Assembly: GCF_035594125.1 (NCBI RefSeq)
Contig: NC_087158.1
Span: 3,836,001 to 3,900,000 of the forward strand
DNA length: 64,000 nt
Direction: 5' to 3'
Source of the DNA: Scylla paramamosain
Taxonomy: Eukaryota > Arthropoda > Malacostraca > Decapoda > Portunidae
The translations under genes and the position numbers were made by a program. Of this stretch, positions 1-63,625 are shown in pieces; positions within the stretch are counted from its first letter, which is position 1, and each line of letters starts with the position of its first letter. The notes beneath the pieces were generated by a model, which worked only from the letters and a program-made list of their open reading frames with translations, had not been told where the DNA came from and did no database searches.

Positions 1-190
1 TTAATGTGTTGATGAAACTTACTCTTTCATAGACTCACTCACAGCACAACACCTTATCCTAACCTTTCATTCCTTCTTTAATTTGTTGATGAAACCTACT
101 CTTTCATAGATTAACTCACAGCACGATACCTCATCCTAACTCGTCATTTCTTGTCTAATATGTTGATAAAGCTTATTTATTCACTGACTC
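1..190. repeat. 77-bp minisatellite, about 2.4 copies
   Basis: The motif TGTTGATGAAACTTACTC recurs at about 7, 84 and (diverged) 161, a period of 77 bp, with tails matching cacagcac and cctaac. The array runs off the left edge. Confidence 0.8.
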
Positions 191-1500
191 ACTTATTTCT
201 ATATATCATATATTTTGGTGGATAAGATGACTTTCAGATAAGATGAACCCCAAATTTCAGTTAGAATTTAATGGTTTTAGCTGATATCAGTGGTATAAGA
301 TAACACCCAAACTACTAAACCATCTGTGGTGAAGTTTAGGTCATTGAGCACCAACAACTGAGGCAGAGATACACCAATACAATTAATAAAATACCTTGAA
401 TGTAATAAGGTATCATCCTCTTCAAGTGCAAAACTAAACCTAAGATAAAATTCCCACCAGGTGTTTTTGTACATTTTCATGAAAAGGGATGGATGGATGA
501 TGGTGTAAAATTATGTGCAGTATGATCAGTTTTCCTAAACATGAACAGACCCTTGCTTTGCACCACCGGCATGTCTGGCTGTCAGCCGTAATCTTCTTTT
601 TATGTATCATGTTTCTTTTGATTAGATACACCAACATTCTTGGATTTTTTTTTCAGTATACGGACTTTGTCCCTGTACAACATTGCAAGCTGGAGAGATT
701 CATCTCCCCACTTTACTTTCCTTTGCTTCTTAGTTTGGGGTTCCATGTCTTGAAGACCTTTATGTAGCTCCTTCTTTATCTTTGGGAAAAACTGGGGAAT
801 ATTTGCACAGACTCCTGCTTTGTCCATTTGTATACAATGCCAGAAGGGGATTGTAGTTGTACTACATCAATTTTTTTTACACATTTTCAATGGGAATACG
901 TTTCAGTGCATTTTCTCTAAAGAGATTCTTATTTTCCTATGTCTATCTTCCCCAAAAGTCATAATATAAGGTTGCTGTTTATTCACAATGGTATTTTATG
1001 TAAAAATTTAAGGTCATTGTTTTTCTATCTGTTGTATAGGACAGCCCAGTGTTTTGTGTCTTTTCAAGATTCAAGTGTTGTCTTATATGCCAAAATATAT
1101 GGTAAATTCCATCCTCAAAGATTCTACTGTGAAAAATTAGGCCATTATAGATTTATCCAACCTAACCTAACCTAATTTATCTTGGGAAAAAATATTTTGA
1201 GGGGGATTTTGTGGATGAAATGTTCAGTAGGAAAATTTGTGCCATTGTTTTTAAAGAACAACACATTATCCCCATCTGCTATCACTTTCCTTCATCTCAT
1301 ACCTCCCCTATTCCATTATTTTGAGAACAAGATATATAAGAATGAATAATAAAGACAGGGTATAAACTTGACTACAAATCTGGTAAACTAAATCACTACA
1401 CTGCCACATTCCACATTACAACCTACTCTCCTTGTATCTAAACCACATCCCTTTTCACCCATCCACAATCCCAGCACCTCACCTCCCCTTCAATCCCCAG
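191..1500. other. AT-rich non-coding stretch, probably intronic
   Basis: This lies left of the first visible MYBBP1A exon. Short frames on the minus strand (440-637 and 600-827, the latter with KKQRKVKWGDESLQLAMLYR) look somewhat protein-like but break into each other and match no family I recognise. Three CCTAA units sit at 1161-1175. No exon with convincing splice sites was seen. Confidence 0.4.
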
Positions 1501-26118
<24,618 letters not shown>

Positions 26119-26528
26119 ATGTAAATGAGAGGTAGCTACATATATTTCCATCTTGTGACCCCTATGCACAGTGTCTTCCTGCAGTGCTATAGTAATAGAA
26201 TAACTCTTCCAATTTCATGTCCTTCCTTGTGAGCTTAATTTGTTAACTTGCTTGTGGTTTTGTAATGAGCTACTGTAAGTAAACTGAAGGTGGTATGTGT
26301 GTGTGTTCTTACCCAATTGTATCTTTACAGGATTGAGTCAAGCTTATAATGTCTTGTCTTTTAAAGTTGATTTGTCATATTTATTTTTAAAGTTGTGAAT
26401 ACTCCTCATCAGTCAGTGCATTCCACTGGCTGATTGCTCTGTCAGGAAAACAAAATGTTTTCATCTTTGCTCTTTATTTATTTATTTTAATATTATTATT
26501 GTTATTATTATTATTATTATTATTATTG

Positions 26529-26595
<67 letters not shown>

Positions 26596-26700
26596 TACTA
26601 TTATTATTATTATTTATTTTACTTATTTATTTATTTATTATTATTTCTTTTATTATTTTTTTTTATTACAATTTCTCTCTGTGCCCTCTTAGTCTTAACT

Positions 26701-26739
<39 letters not shown>

Positions 26740-27420
26740 ATCTAGTTGTGACATGCAAGATAGATTACACTTGTGAGGTCCCATACTCTTACCTCTTTAT
26801 TCAAAGTACTCTTCATATCATCTTATCCAGAGCATTACACTTACCAATGCATCAACAGGGAAAATAACTTCATGTCCAGTAGTGCAGTGAAATCATACAC
26901 CCTTGGTAAGCCATAAAAGTCTTGCTGTTGATATTCATATTCACTGGTGTCTATGTAGTTATAATACAACAAGACAAGGAAGAAGAAAATATGATCAGCA
27001 AGAGGTATAGAGGAGGTGGTGGAAAGCCTGTCAGCAAAGGTTAATAGAGCAGCCTCTGGGTCTCTACTATTGTAATAAAAGGGAAGAAATAAGAATAGTA
27101 GTAACAGAGATACTGATGGTAGCTGCTGTTGTAGATGTGATGCTTATGAAAGTACTGATGTTGATAGTAGTAGTAATAATAGGTTATGTTTATATTTTCT
27201 CCAGTAAGGGCATTCATTGTTAACCACAAGCTGTTTTCCTTTTCATAGGCATCACCATGGTCAAGAAGTTGCTGAAGACCAAGGAAACCATAGGTTATAT
27301 TGATATAATCCTTGCTGAAGAAAACAGTCACATCTCCATGAATATGGAGGAATCTACACAGCTTTTATTTTCACCATGCCTTTTGTCTAAAGATATGAAC
27401 AGTATTGTAAATAAACAGCT
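26119..27420. other. MYBBP1A 3' flank with (ATT)n and LINE tail
   Basis: Holds an ATT array (26484-26646), a TG array (26702-26737) and a family B LINE 3' tail starting TTATCTAGTTGTGACATGC (26738 to about 26800). An AATAAA lies at 27074. No coding frame is convincing. Confidence 0.6.
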
Positions 27421-28170
27421 CACACAGGGAAGTCACAGAATACCTGACTTCTGAGTTCTCTAAAATTTCTGATTGGGGCAGAGCAAACTTAATGTTCAAT
27501 GCCTCAAAAACTCAATTTCTCCATCTATAAATTCAACACAACCTTCCAGATAACTATACTCTTCTTCAGTGACACTCAACTGTTCCCCTCTTCTATGCTT
27601 CTCGGTCTGTCCTTTACTTGTAATCTAAACTGGAAACTTCACATCTCATCTCTTGCTAAAACAGCTTCTATGAAGTTAGGTGTTCTGAGTCATCTCCGCC
27701 AGTTTTTCTCACCCTGCACAACTACTAACTCTGGACAGGGGCCTTATTCATACAAGTATGGAGTATGCTCCACATATAAGCGGATTTCCACTCATTCCTT
27801 GCTTTTAGACAGGTTGGAATCAAAAGCTTTTTGCCTTATCAACTCCTCAAACTGACTGTCCTCTGCCTCTTTCTCAGTGCTGCAGTGTTGCATCTTTTGC
27901 TATCTTCTACCACCATTTTCACGCTAACTGTTCTTTTGATCTTGCTAACTGCTTGCCACCCCGTCTACAGGGACCTCGCTGCACAAGACTTTCTTCATTC
28001 TCTCATCTCTATTTTGTGCACCTCTAATCCAAGAGTTACCAGTATTTTCAATCATTCTTCCCTTTCTCTGATAAACTCTGAAACTCCCTGCCTGTTTCTG
28101 TATTTCCTCCTTCCTGTGACTTGAATTCTTTCAAGAGGGAGGTTTCAAGACGCTTATCCTCCCTTATATG
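27421..28170 (+). mobile_element. LINE family A, 3' part, decayed
   Basis: Matches the 12000-12760 copy: [40 protein letters not shown] (frame 27499-27855), then FVDP-type C-terminal sequence in another frame. It begins right after a CACACAGGGAAGTCACAGAA junction and ends near SRRLSS. It lies between MYBBP1A and EIF4H. Confidence 0.85.
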
Positions 28171-28455
28171 ATTTTTATATTTGGAATTATCTATGGGACC
28201 TAGGATTAAGTCAGCCTTTTTCGCGCATTTTTTGTTGTTTCACTTCAGCCTTGAAGAATTAAAAAAAAAAGAATGTCGGACTCGTTCATGCATGCGCAAA
28301 TCACGCAAGCTGCATTTCACCTCTGCTAAGCTTCTCGTGATGTGTTCTTGCAGTTGGCAGAGGAGGCCGGTGCCTCATACATGTTTGCTCTTAGAGTCAG
28401 CGACTCTATATAGGACTTGGCTATTGCTTTTCTCGGTTGCAAACCTTTGCGGCAA

Positions 28456-28459
<4 letters not shown>

Positions 28460-28508
<49 letters not shown>
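28460..28508. repeat. (CT)n microsatellite, 49 bp
   Basis: Pure CT array, upstream of EIF4H. Confidence 0.97.
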
Positions 28509-28512
<4 letters not shown>

Positions 28513-29378
28513 CGGCATGACATCTACGAAAGTATTTATAACAAAAAATAATAATAAAATACTTTTTTAAATGGTAATGAATTCCCAATTCATGTTAGGA
28601 GCTAAGTGATCTTCACTCTGCCGGGATCACATCTACGGACGTGCAACGCTATTGGTACTATACGAGTCCCATTCTAGTCTTTAGTGTGTGCGTCTCAGTA
28701 CGCAACATAATGACCATGTCAGGTATTTTTGAGGAAAATTAAGCCCAGTCCAGTCCAGTACCAAATTTATTTCTCTCCATTAAGAAATTCAAGTCCAATA
28801 CCAAACGGCGAGTCACTACTAGGTGGATTCCTCAACAGCAAATTACCCTAATTTAGTTATGGAAAAAAAAAATGCAAAACGGCACCCTTGAGTAGAAAAG
28901 CAGTGCCCACTATTTGCGAATATTCTGCAGCGGCCTGAACAAAAAAACTGCATTGCTTGTTAAGACACAAATGCACACTTGGCATGCTTGGATTGACCAG
29001 CGGCGCTAAAACAGCTTGTAATACGCAATGGTCGTAAAGGAAACCATAACAGGCCATGCACTGCGTAAAAGCTCCAGGTGGCTATATAACAAGGCATGTT
29101 TAGAGAATAGGACGGCAAATAGGGCGGTTTTAATGAACATGCCACATAAATGGTCAGGAGCAGCGGCTGGGTCAGCGTGGATCAAGAGCATTTGTGTTGT
29201 GAGGGATTTTATATATAAACCAGCATCACCATGCCAGGTCACGTCCGCAACAATCGAAGCTTATGTGTGCACCTGCTGCCTCTTTTTACCCAGACTGATA
29301 TATGGGATAAATGTATGGGCATTATCAAAGGGTGAATGGGTGGGTACGGAGGGCCACTGAGGGAGCGCGGAGGGGTCG
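28509..29378. other. EIF4H upstream region
   Basis: GC and CpG content rise toward the EIF4H start. Short open frames in both directions have no recognisable domains. It probably contains promoter-proximal elements, but none can be named beyond the TATA-like box. Confidence 0.4.
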
Positions 29379-29385
29379 TATAAAG
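29379..29385 (+). promoter_or_regulatory. EIF4H: TATA-like box of EIF4H
   Basis: TATAAAG lies 66 bp before the EIF4H ATG, inside a CpG-rich stretch. A start site about 30 bp downstream (near 29410) would give a 5'UTR of roughly 35 nt. Confidence 0.5.
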
Positions 29386-29444
29386 GGAGCGAGGGCGCGA
29401 GGGGCGGCGCGAGGCTCGGCCACTCTCGCCGGGCCACAGACAAC

Positions 29445-36647
<7,203 letters not shown>

Positions 36648-39052
36648 AGATGTAGGAGGGTAGAGTTTTCCATCTGTAACAGGTATGTATGCATAGCAGC
36701 AGGTGTGTGTGTCTCCAGGATGAGAGTGGGTTAGAGGAATTCAAGAAGTACTGGCAGAGAAATAGATATAGCAGAGGACAGACAGTAGAAGTGGCAAGGG
36801 ATGATTTGTCCATTCATAACAGCTTTGTAACAAGTAGGGTAAGGAAAGGTGTTTACTATTTTGCCTCTGGTACATTCATATGATTTGTTTATCATTCACC
36901 TCGTGTAACTGTGGTCTGTATCCTTCAACATTTTGGGATGTTTCTTTTAACATGCTGTAGCAAAAGTTATTAAAATTATGAAGGATGTTTTCATAAATCT
37001 TGTGATAATTAAATAAGGATTCTGCTCGGTCAAAAAAAAACATGCATGAGATGATTTATTAACTCTGTAGCCTTTGAAAAGTAGTCCTTATGAGAGAAGA
37101 AAGTGTTAATGAACATGAAGCTATGCATTGTGATAGCAGCTCCTGATGTGGATGATCTGTAGAAGAAGGAGAGTAGAGGAGTAGTGAAAGTAAAATTTCA
37201 CATTTAAACTTGAAGCTGTAACCACATTTGTGATTAACTTAGACATAGATTTTTCAATGTTAACTGATGGTAAGAGTGAATAGGAAGACACTCAAACTTT
37301 TGCCTCAAACATTTTCTTTGAGGATTTATTATGATCGTATGTCAGATTAGGGGAACAACAGACAGGATTGCAGAGGGTGAAGTGATGAAGGGTTGAGTGT
37401 GTTAGTATGGTGAATGAGTTTTGGCCTGTGAAAAGGATGGCAGAAAGTGATTAATTGAAATGAATAAGTGATCTGAACATAGTGTGCTTGGCAGTCTTGG
37501 CCACCCCAAGTAATGTGTAAACCTTTTCTCCCACAGATGTTGAGGATATGCAAAGTTGGACCTGCATACTTTGGTTGAAGCTTTTGACTCTTGCACTCAG
37601 CTGTTTTCTGAGGGATCATTCCTCGGAGGCGCCACACTCAGCACTGCATCTGTAGGACTGACTGGGCTAGTATCTCCCCAATTACTCTTAAGAGCAATGG
37701 TTTTGGTTGAACAGTGGTGTTCAATGTGCATATTTTATTTTCATGAAATTGGAAAATGTTTACTCGCTTAAAAGTGCAGCGTTAAACTTGCTAAGGTTGT
37801 TAACATGAATAAGGATGTTCTACTACTACTACTACTAGTGCTGTGTGGGTTTGTGTATTGTGACTCAACCTGGCCAGTGAGTTCAACTTATGAAAGTGTT
37901 GATGGAATGCAAAATAATTTTCAGGCCCTTATGGTTACCTGTACAGACTGGCCTCCCAGGCATCCCTACCCCTCCCCCATTGAGGCTTTGGGACGGAATG
38001 TGTGAAATTAACTTTAACTGTATTTAACACTTTTCACATAGTGTAAGTAAGCTCCTTAACTGGCTGCCAGTGGGACTCCAGTGCCGGTGTGATATAGATC
38101 CTTGGTAGCTGCTGCAGAGCTTGCATATAAACTCCCGCCAACTTTTAACTCCCTCTGTACACCAGACGTACCACAGGCCACAGTGGCTCCGGCCTCATTG
38201 GTTGTGGACAGTGTCTTGCCTCGTAGATCACGATAGCTAAAGCTCCGCGGTGGCCTGTCGTACCCGTAAATTAAGCGTAACTTTACTGTTATGAACTATA
38301 CCTTCGGGCATTCTTGGCTCCCGCCGAGACATTCCTCTTTTAACAATTATACTAGTTGATGCTCCTAGTTGTTGACTTAAGATCCGTTTTATTTTTGAAG
38401 CAGCGGCAAGGGTTGGCAGAGGCACGGCCCCCTCGCCACAGAGGAGTGGATTCCTGCTCCTCGGTGACTTTGAATAAATTTGTATGTGCCAGACTCACTC
38501 ACCAGATTCACAGTTCTCTTGTGGAACAATTGAAGGTTTAAAACTTTCGCCAGAAGGACTGTCATTAGTTTTCATGCATTATAGCAGAGTTGATCTTTTG
38601 TTGCTTTTTTGTATCCTCTATATTTTTTATCAGATAATGATTCTACTTCTTGAGAATTCCTGTGTCTTGCAAGTAAAGTGGATACCTTTTTAGGATATTA
38701 CTTATCATTAGTGCATTTGTCCTGATTGTACAGATCACAATAATCTTAAGTACTTTTTACATAGCTTGCCACAATAATCCTTGAAGGTTCAAAATCACTG
38801 TAAAACATTGACAAAGATGGATTTTACACTAACTAGATGAAATTTTTAGTGATTTTGGTATTTTGTGAACATGAATGTAGTTTTTTTTTATTTATGATCT
38901 GTGATTCAATGATCAGGAAATGTAAAGATTAATGGGGAAGATGTCACATATTTGGTGTACAGACTTGAAATGTTCATACCATTGCTATTCTTGAAATTAT
39001 AATAAAGATGTGTTTGTCAAATGATGTATGTGGATTATGCAAAATTAGTATA

Positions 39053-39054
<2 letters not shown>
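36648..39054. other. EIF4H 3' UTR and intergenic DNA
   Basis: AT-rich sequence with several poly(A) hexamers. A distinct CpG-richer island at about 38050-38480 holds no recognisable coding frame on either strand. It could be a promoter, an unannotated non-coding exon or an old repeat. Confidence 0.45.
39001..39006 (+). promoter_or_regulatory. EIF4H: candidate EIF4H polyadenylation signal (distal)
   Basis: AATAAA is followed by TG-rich sequence, about 2.35 kb after the EIF4H stop. Other candidates are AATAAA at 38473-38478 and ATTAAA near 37008, so the real 3' end is uncertain. Confidence 0.35.

Positions 39055-39111
<57 letters not shown>
39055..39111. repeat. (TG)n microsatellite, 57 bp
   Basis: TG array downstream of the AATAAA at 39001. 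Confidence 0.97.
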
Positions 39112-39114
<3 letters not shown>

Positions 39115-40321
39115 ATTTACAAGACGTGATATCAGAGCATCAGTGATGAAAGAATAATTTTACCCGTGTGTGTTGAATAGAGAAAAAATGCAAATGAATG
39201 AAGAGTATGTTGGAGACTAGAAGATGACAAGCAGACATGTAAGGGACTGTAAAGGAAGCTAGCAGGTTTGAATTTGTGTGTGGGGGTTACGGGTGCAGCT
39301 GTACTGGACTGTGTGTTAGTTTTGATTCACTGGGTCTGAGCAACACTTGGGTTTTCCTTCAATTGGTGCACACACCTCAATGATAGTATCCTTTCATTTA
39401 TTCTATTGCAAACTTGCATATTTTAATGAGGGAAGCTACTTGGTGTGTGTGTGTGTGTGTTTGTAGTATTTACTTAATTCGTAACGATATTTTAATGAGG
39501 GAAGCTACTTTATTCGTGTGTGTTTGTGTATAGTATGGTGCCCTGGTGTAGAGATGCTTCAATGTAAGTGATGTGGATTGCTGTGTACAAATACTACATA
39601 GTGTCTGGTGTTACAGGAAAATGAACATGGAAAGTACCTACATGTAAATATACTATATGTGATAGACTGAAGCAGAGTGAGGATAGGAATACATTAGTTG
39701 CATACAGGTAGGTGGGTTTATAACATTTAGGTCACCTTTGAAAACTATTACACTAATATAAAATAGGAAATAAAAATTGTGGGGAGTTGTTCTTGCCTTC
39801 TCTAGTCCTTGGATTAATTTCTTTTGATCTATGATGAGCAATGCCAAGTCAACTGGTGTCTTGGAATATTGCTTTACTGTTCATTTGAAGAGTTCACGTG
39901 TGGCTTTGTGCTTAACCCTCTGAGCTACGGCATGGAGCGAAGGAACACTGGAGACTGCAGAGAGTCAGTGATTTACATTTAAGGCAGTTCCTGTTGATGT
40001 GAAAAGGTGATACCAAATAACAAAACTTATTCACTTCTGTAGCTACTGAAAATGGCTCAGCTGTGTTTCTGCTGGACTCAGGCTTGGCTAACACAATTTC
40101 CCACTCTTGCAAAAAAATCCTGTTTCTTCATTAAATTATATCCTTTCTGCAGCTGATCCATGCACTCGGAAATTACCCATATTCCTAATTAACGATCGCG
40201 CCTTATGCGTAACCTCATCCCAGCTCTCCTGCCATAGCGTAACATGACTCTAAAAGGCCTACATATTTGGCGCGTTGTATAACAAACATGACAAACATAA
40301 GGAAGCTTAGTTGTAAAACTG

Positions 40322-40382
<61 letters not shown>

Positions 40383-40739
40383 TGTGTGTTATAATACAGG
40401 CATTGCCACGCGTAAAGCTACTGCCTCTATGCTAGACTCTTGCAACCTGCAGGCCAGCTGCCACCATTTTTAAGCAGGTAAACGGAGAAACTATTTTGCA
40501 GTATTGTTTTTAATGTTTCCACCAACTTTCTTTACCAGCTTTCAGAATGATTCCCAGTACCTTCCTTAACATGCTCGTTTAATGCGTATTTAGTAATTTC
40601 ATGGCAGTTTTACATGGCTCGTAAATTTACAGTAACATTTTCTCTAATCGTTATAGGCTGCAATATCAATATTTTCATACTATATTCATGTGCATTTTGT
40701 GCCATAATTAAACTGATTACTGATACCCCAAAGAGAATG
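39112..40739. other. EIF4H-PES1 intergenic region
   Basis: Contains an internal duplication of TTTTAATGAGGGAAGCTACT (39422 and 39489), an R1 fragment (about 39520-39630) and a 58-bp CT array (40322-40379). No gene is visible. Confidence 0.5.
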
Positions 40740-40839
40740 GAGCGTTTCTTATCCCGCTATTAGTGAGTGAAGTAGGATCAGGATTGTACGAAAGCGAGTT
40801 TGTTTACAGCGGCGGCGGGGCGGAAGCGACGCGCCATCA

Positions 40840-40845
40840 CACGTG
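40840..40845 (+). promoter_or_regulatory. PES1: CACGTG E-box in the PES1 promoter
   Basis: A perfect palindromic CACGTG lies 48 bp before the PES1 ATG, just downstream of a GGGGCGG GC box (40817-40823) in a CpG-rich stretch without a TATA box. CACGTG is the Myc/Max-type site common upstream of ribosome-biogenesis genes; function here is inference. Confidence 0.5.
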
Positions 40846-40892
40846 GGAGCGAGGCAGGCAGGGAGTGAGAGGCACCATCCTTACCAAACAAA

Positions 40893-55320
<14,428 letters not shown>

Positions 55321-55347
<27 letters not shown>

Positions 55348-55566
55348 TTATTGTTTTGGTAGTAGCTTGGGTATTGGGGGTAGGGTGTCAGAGGAAGGCT
55401 AGCTGTTGGCTTATTGCTGAGTGTGGGGTGATTGGTAAGTGAAAAGGCAAAAAGGCAAAGAAAATGGAAATATAGTTATGATTTTGTTAGTGGCTTGGAT
55501 TTCTGGGGGGAAAGGGTGTAAGAGGAAGGCTAGCTGTTGGGTTATTGCTGAGTGTGGGGTGATTAA
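55321..55566. repeat. tandem duplication of the PES1 stop region, 128-bp period
   Basis: AAAAAGGCAAAGAAAATGGA occurs at 55321 (coding, last codons) and at 55449. Each copy is followed by the TATAGTTAT stop context and by GAGGAAGGCTAGCTGTTGG and GCTGAGTGTGGGGTGATT. Confidence 0.9.
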
Positions 55567-56945
<1,379 letters not shown>

Positions 56946-57043
56946 GCCACTCATAAAAAAAAAAAAACACCATAATGTAAGGAGGTTTCTGAGGGCCACT
57001 CTTGCACAATGCTGCGAAAGAACGAGGGAGGAAGTGCACCGCT

Positions 57044-57044
57044 G

Positions 57045-57075
<31 letters not shown>

Positions 57076-57139
57076 AGGTCGCGAGTGGGTGAGTGCGTAA
57101 CAGGAAATCAGGGTGAGTTAATGCAGTCACATACTACAG

Positions 57140-57192
<53 letters not shown>
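57044..57192. repeat. (GA)n and (TG)n/(TGCG)n arrays
   Basis: GA array 57044-57072 and TG array about 57143-57178, passing into TGCG units to 57195. Confidence 0.9.
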
Positions 57193-57195
<3 letters not shown>

Positions 57196-57199
<4 letters not shown>

Positions 57200-58380
57200 C
57201 TCGCGTGCCCGTGTTTATTTGTACATAAACTTTTAAGTGTAACTGTCCCTCTTATTCCTCTCCTGTGATGATACACCGAAGGAGACGAGGATATATTTAT
57301 CTATATTTATTTACTTATTTATTTACTTTTATTCCTGGGATGATGTGTTATGAACGAGCTAAGTTATAGAAGACATATAATTTTTCTCATTCTCCCATTA
57401 TCAAGTAAAAATATTAGGTAGAGTAGTAATACAGACACTGCTTCAGGGGCCAGATGAATATTTATTTCATTAACCAATCCTTCCACTGCTAGGTAACGTG
57501 TCATGAGTAAAGTTATAAAAGACATGTCTCCTATTCTGAAGTAGGAGTATTCAGACATTTTGCTTCTGTATATGAGATGTTTATGTTCTTGACTACCCAC
57601 GCTACTAAACAATTTTTTTTTTTCTGTCAGTATTTATAAATTGCTAGACTCTATTCTTGTGCCAGGCTCTCATGAATATTCATGTAGCGTGAAAGGGACA
57701 AAATTAACCTTATGTTTCTTCTGTTTTCCCTCCTGTATCAACACACAAATATTTTCTACAGTAGATAGATTAGCGAAGGATAACCATAGCAGGAGAATGT
57801 TGTGCCCAAAAACTGTTGAGAGATTTGCAAGAAGATACTCGAACACTTTCGCTATTTAGAATGAACTACAAAAATATGCAATATGGTTTATTTTAACATA
57901 TCTGTGATATATATAGCATATCATTCTTATATTTCTACATCATTTAACATTTTAAACAACTGCTCGTACTATTTCCCCCAAAAAAAACATACTTGATAGG
58001 TTAATCAGATATATGTAATTAGCAAATTATCACATATTTCCACACCAATAAGGCTCCTAGACTAACGATCGAATCCAATTAATATCACCTAGGAGAGAAT
58101 CTTATCCTTTAAAAACATTACTATCTCCGTTCGCACTATTTCCAGGAAAGAATACCTGACAGGTTAATTAGATATAAGTAATTAAATAGTAACCACATAT
58201 TTTTCTCGCCAGTAAGACACGATCGAATCCACTTAAGATCACCTGAAAAGAGATCCAACACCTTAAAAACCGTTGTACCTGATCGTCTATTGTTTCTTAC
58301 CTGGTCCCTTTTTTTATTATTATCACTTCCTATAGTTGGTTTGTTTTTGTTGTTCTGTGTCGCCGCGGAAAAGGTGTTCT
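57196..58380. other. AT-rich intergenic or intronic DNA
   Basis: Contains two related segments (about 57975-58110 and 58140-58260) sharing TGATAGGTTAAT/TGACAGGTTAAT, CACATAT and CGATCGAATCCA-like blocks about 150-160 bp apart. No coding frame can be supported. Confidence 0.45.
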
Positions 58381-58406
58381 GAAGTGATATTTTTCTCTTT
58401 ATCCAG

Positions 58407-58448
58407 CCACTAGCAGCGCCTGACAGCGAGAAAGAGGCCAGCGGGAAG
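58407..58448 (+). other. candidate 42-nt exon, unknown gene
   Basis: A pyrimidine tract and cag acceptor (tttctctttatccag) precede a GC-rich 42-bp open block, followed by donor GTAAAT. One frame reads PLAAPDSEKEASGK. It sits at the left edge of a CpG-richer stretch (58360-58960). It may equally be part of a 5' UTR or chance. Confidence 0.2.
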
Positions 58449-61081
<2,633 letters not shown>

Positions 61082-61317
61082 TTTGCACAACCAGCCAGTA
61101 AATGAGACAGATTGGTTTATTTTCAGTAAGCCACATCCTGTTCAGCGCCCCTAATTTGCAGTTTGCACAACCAGCCAGTGAGTGAAACAGAATGATATAT
61201 TTTCGGCAAATCACATCCTGCTTGGTTAAAGACAAAATTATTTAACCAGCCAGTGAATGAAACAGACCGGTACATTTTCAGGAAGCAACATCTTGCTTGG
61301 TTAAAAGACAAAATTAC
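61082..61317. repeat. about 80-bp minisatellite, 3 copies
   Basis: Units share AACCAGCCAGTGAATGAAAC, then GATTGGTTTATTTTC-like sequence, then CACATCCTGCTTGGTTAAA. CCAGCC starts at 61091, 61171 and about 61246. Confidence 0.85.
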
Positions 61318-61319
61318 TG

Positions 61320-61450
61320 GACTTTTTAATGTAAGAGGGATCCCTGGTCTAGGGCAACAAAAAGGCTGTAAAATGAAAGGTCCACTGAAAAGGCCAATCC
61401 CTAAAGGGTATAGTAATCAAAAGGGTCATCCAGAATTTTTAAGGGAAAGT
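61320..61450 (-). mobile_element. diverged LINE A-type 3' end fragment
   Basis: TAAGAGGGATCCCTGGTCTA, GGGCAACAAAAAGGC and GTCCACTGAAAAGGCCAATC match, in order, the 3' end core of family A copies and the fragment at 34600. Confidence 0.6.
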
Positions 61451-61774
61451 GTCATGAATACTGATAAATTTTGATGTGTTTTGAATTAATAATTGCTGTG
61501 GTGCTATGCAAGAATTTTTTTCATTAACTTCACTTCACCTGATGGATAATTATGCAAGTCTTTGGTGAAAAAATAAGATGTGTGGGTCCTGCAGATTGCT
61601 TTGGTGGAGTGGGACTAGATGAACAAGAAGCAGAAGTAACATATATAAATAATATGATGACTGTTTCATGTCAAAATTGCATGTCTGATTTCCATAAGAG
61701 GATAGCCCCCCCAGCAAGCCACACACTTGTCTCCCAACAAAAAAAACTGGAATAAAAAAGGCCCACTTAAATGC

Positions 61775-62255
<481 letters not shown>

Positions 62256-62434
62256 CACAGTGATCTCTTTAAGGTAGACAGTTGAGAGCATTTTTGTCTT
62301 GGTGCCACGTGTGACTTTCCATATCCCTGTCATTGCTGGCTAATTTTTTCCCATGAACACCTGGTATGTATAATGTTTTTGATGTTTATTTTGTAATACA
62401 AGATCTTAGTTCTGTTGCCTAAAAAAGAGGAAAT

Positions 62435-62685
<251 letters not shown>

Positions 62686-62778
62686 AATGATCCTTTTGGA
62701 ACAATATTTAATAATCTAAATTTTTGGGATTTTATTAGTATTTTTTAGGGATAAGTGTGTCATAACAACCTGAGCAGT

Positions 62779-63539
<761 letters not shown>

Positions 63540-63622
<83 letters not shown>
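63540..63622. repeat. (GA)n microsatellite, 83 bp
   Basis: Pure GA array. Confidence 0.97.

Positions 63623-63625
<3 letters not shown>

Noticed and set aside
600..827. Minus-strand frame with KKQRKVKWGDESLQLAMLYR, possibly a transposase HTH
   Set aside because: Too short and frame-broken, with no inverted repeats or catalytic motifs; left as unclassified.
36689..36883. Extra EIF4H 3' exon after a GTATGT donor near 36684
   Set aside because: It would be a very short intron after the stop, and the downstream frame has no similarity; treated as 3' UTR.
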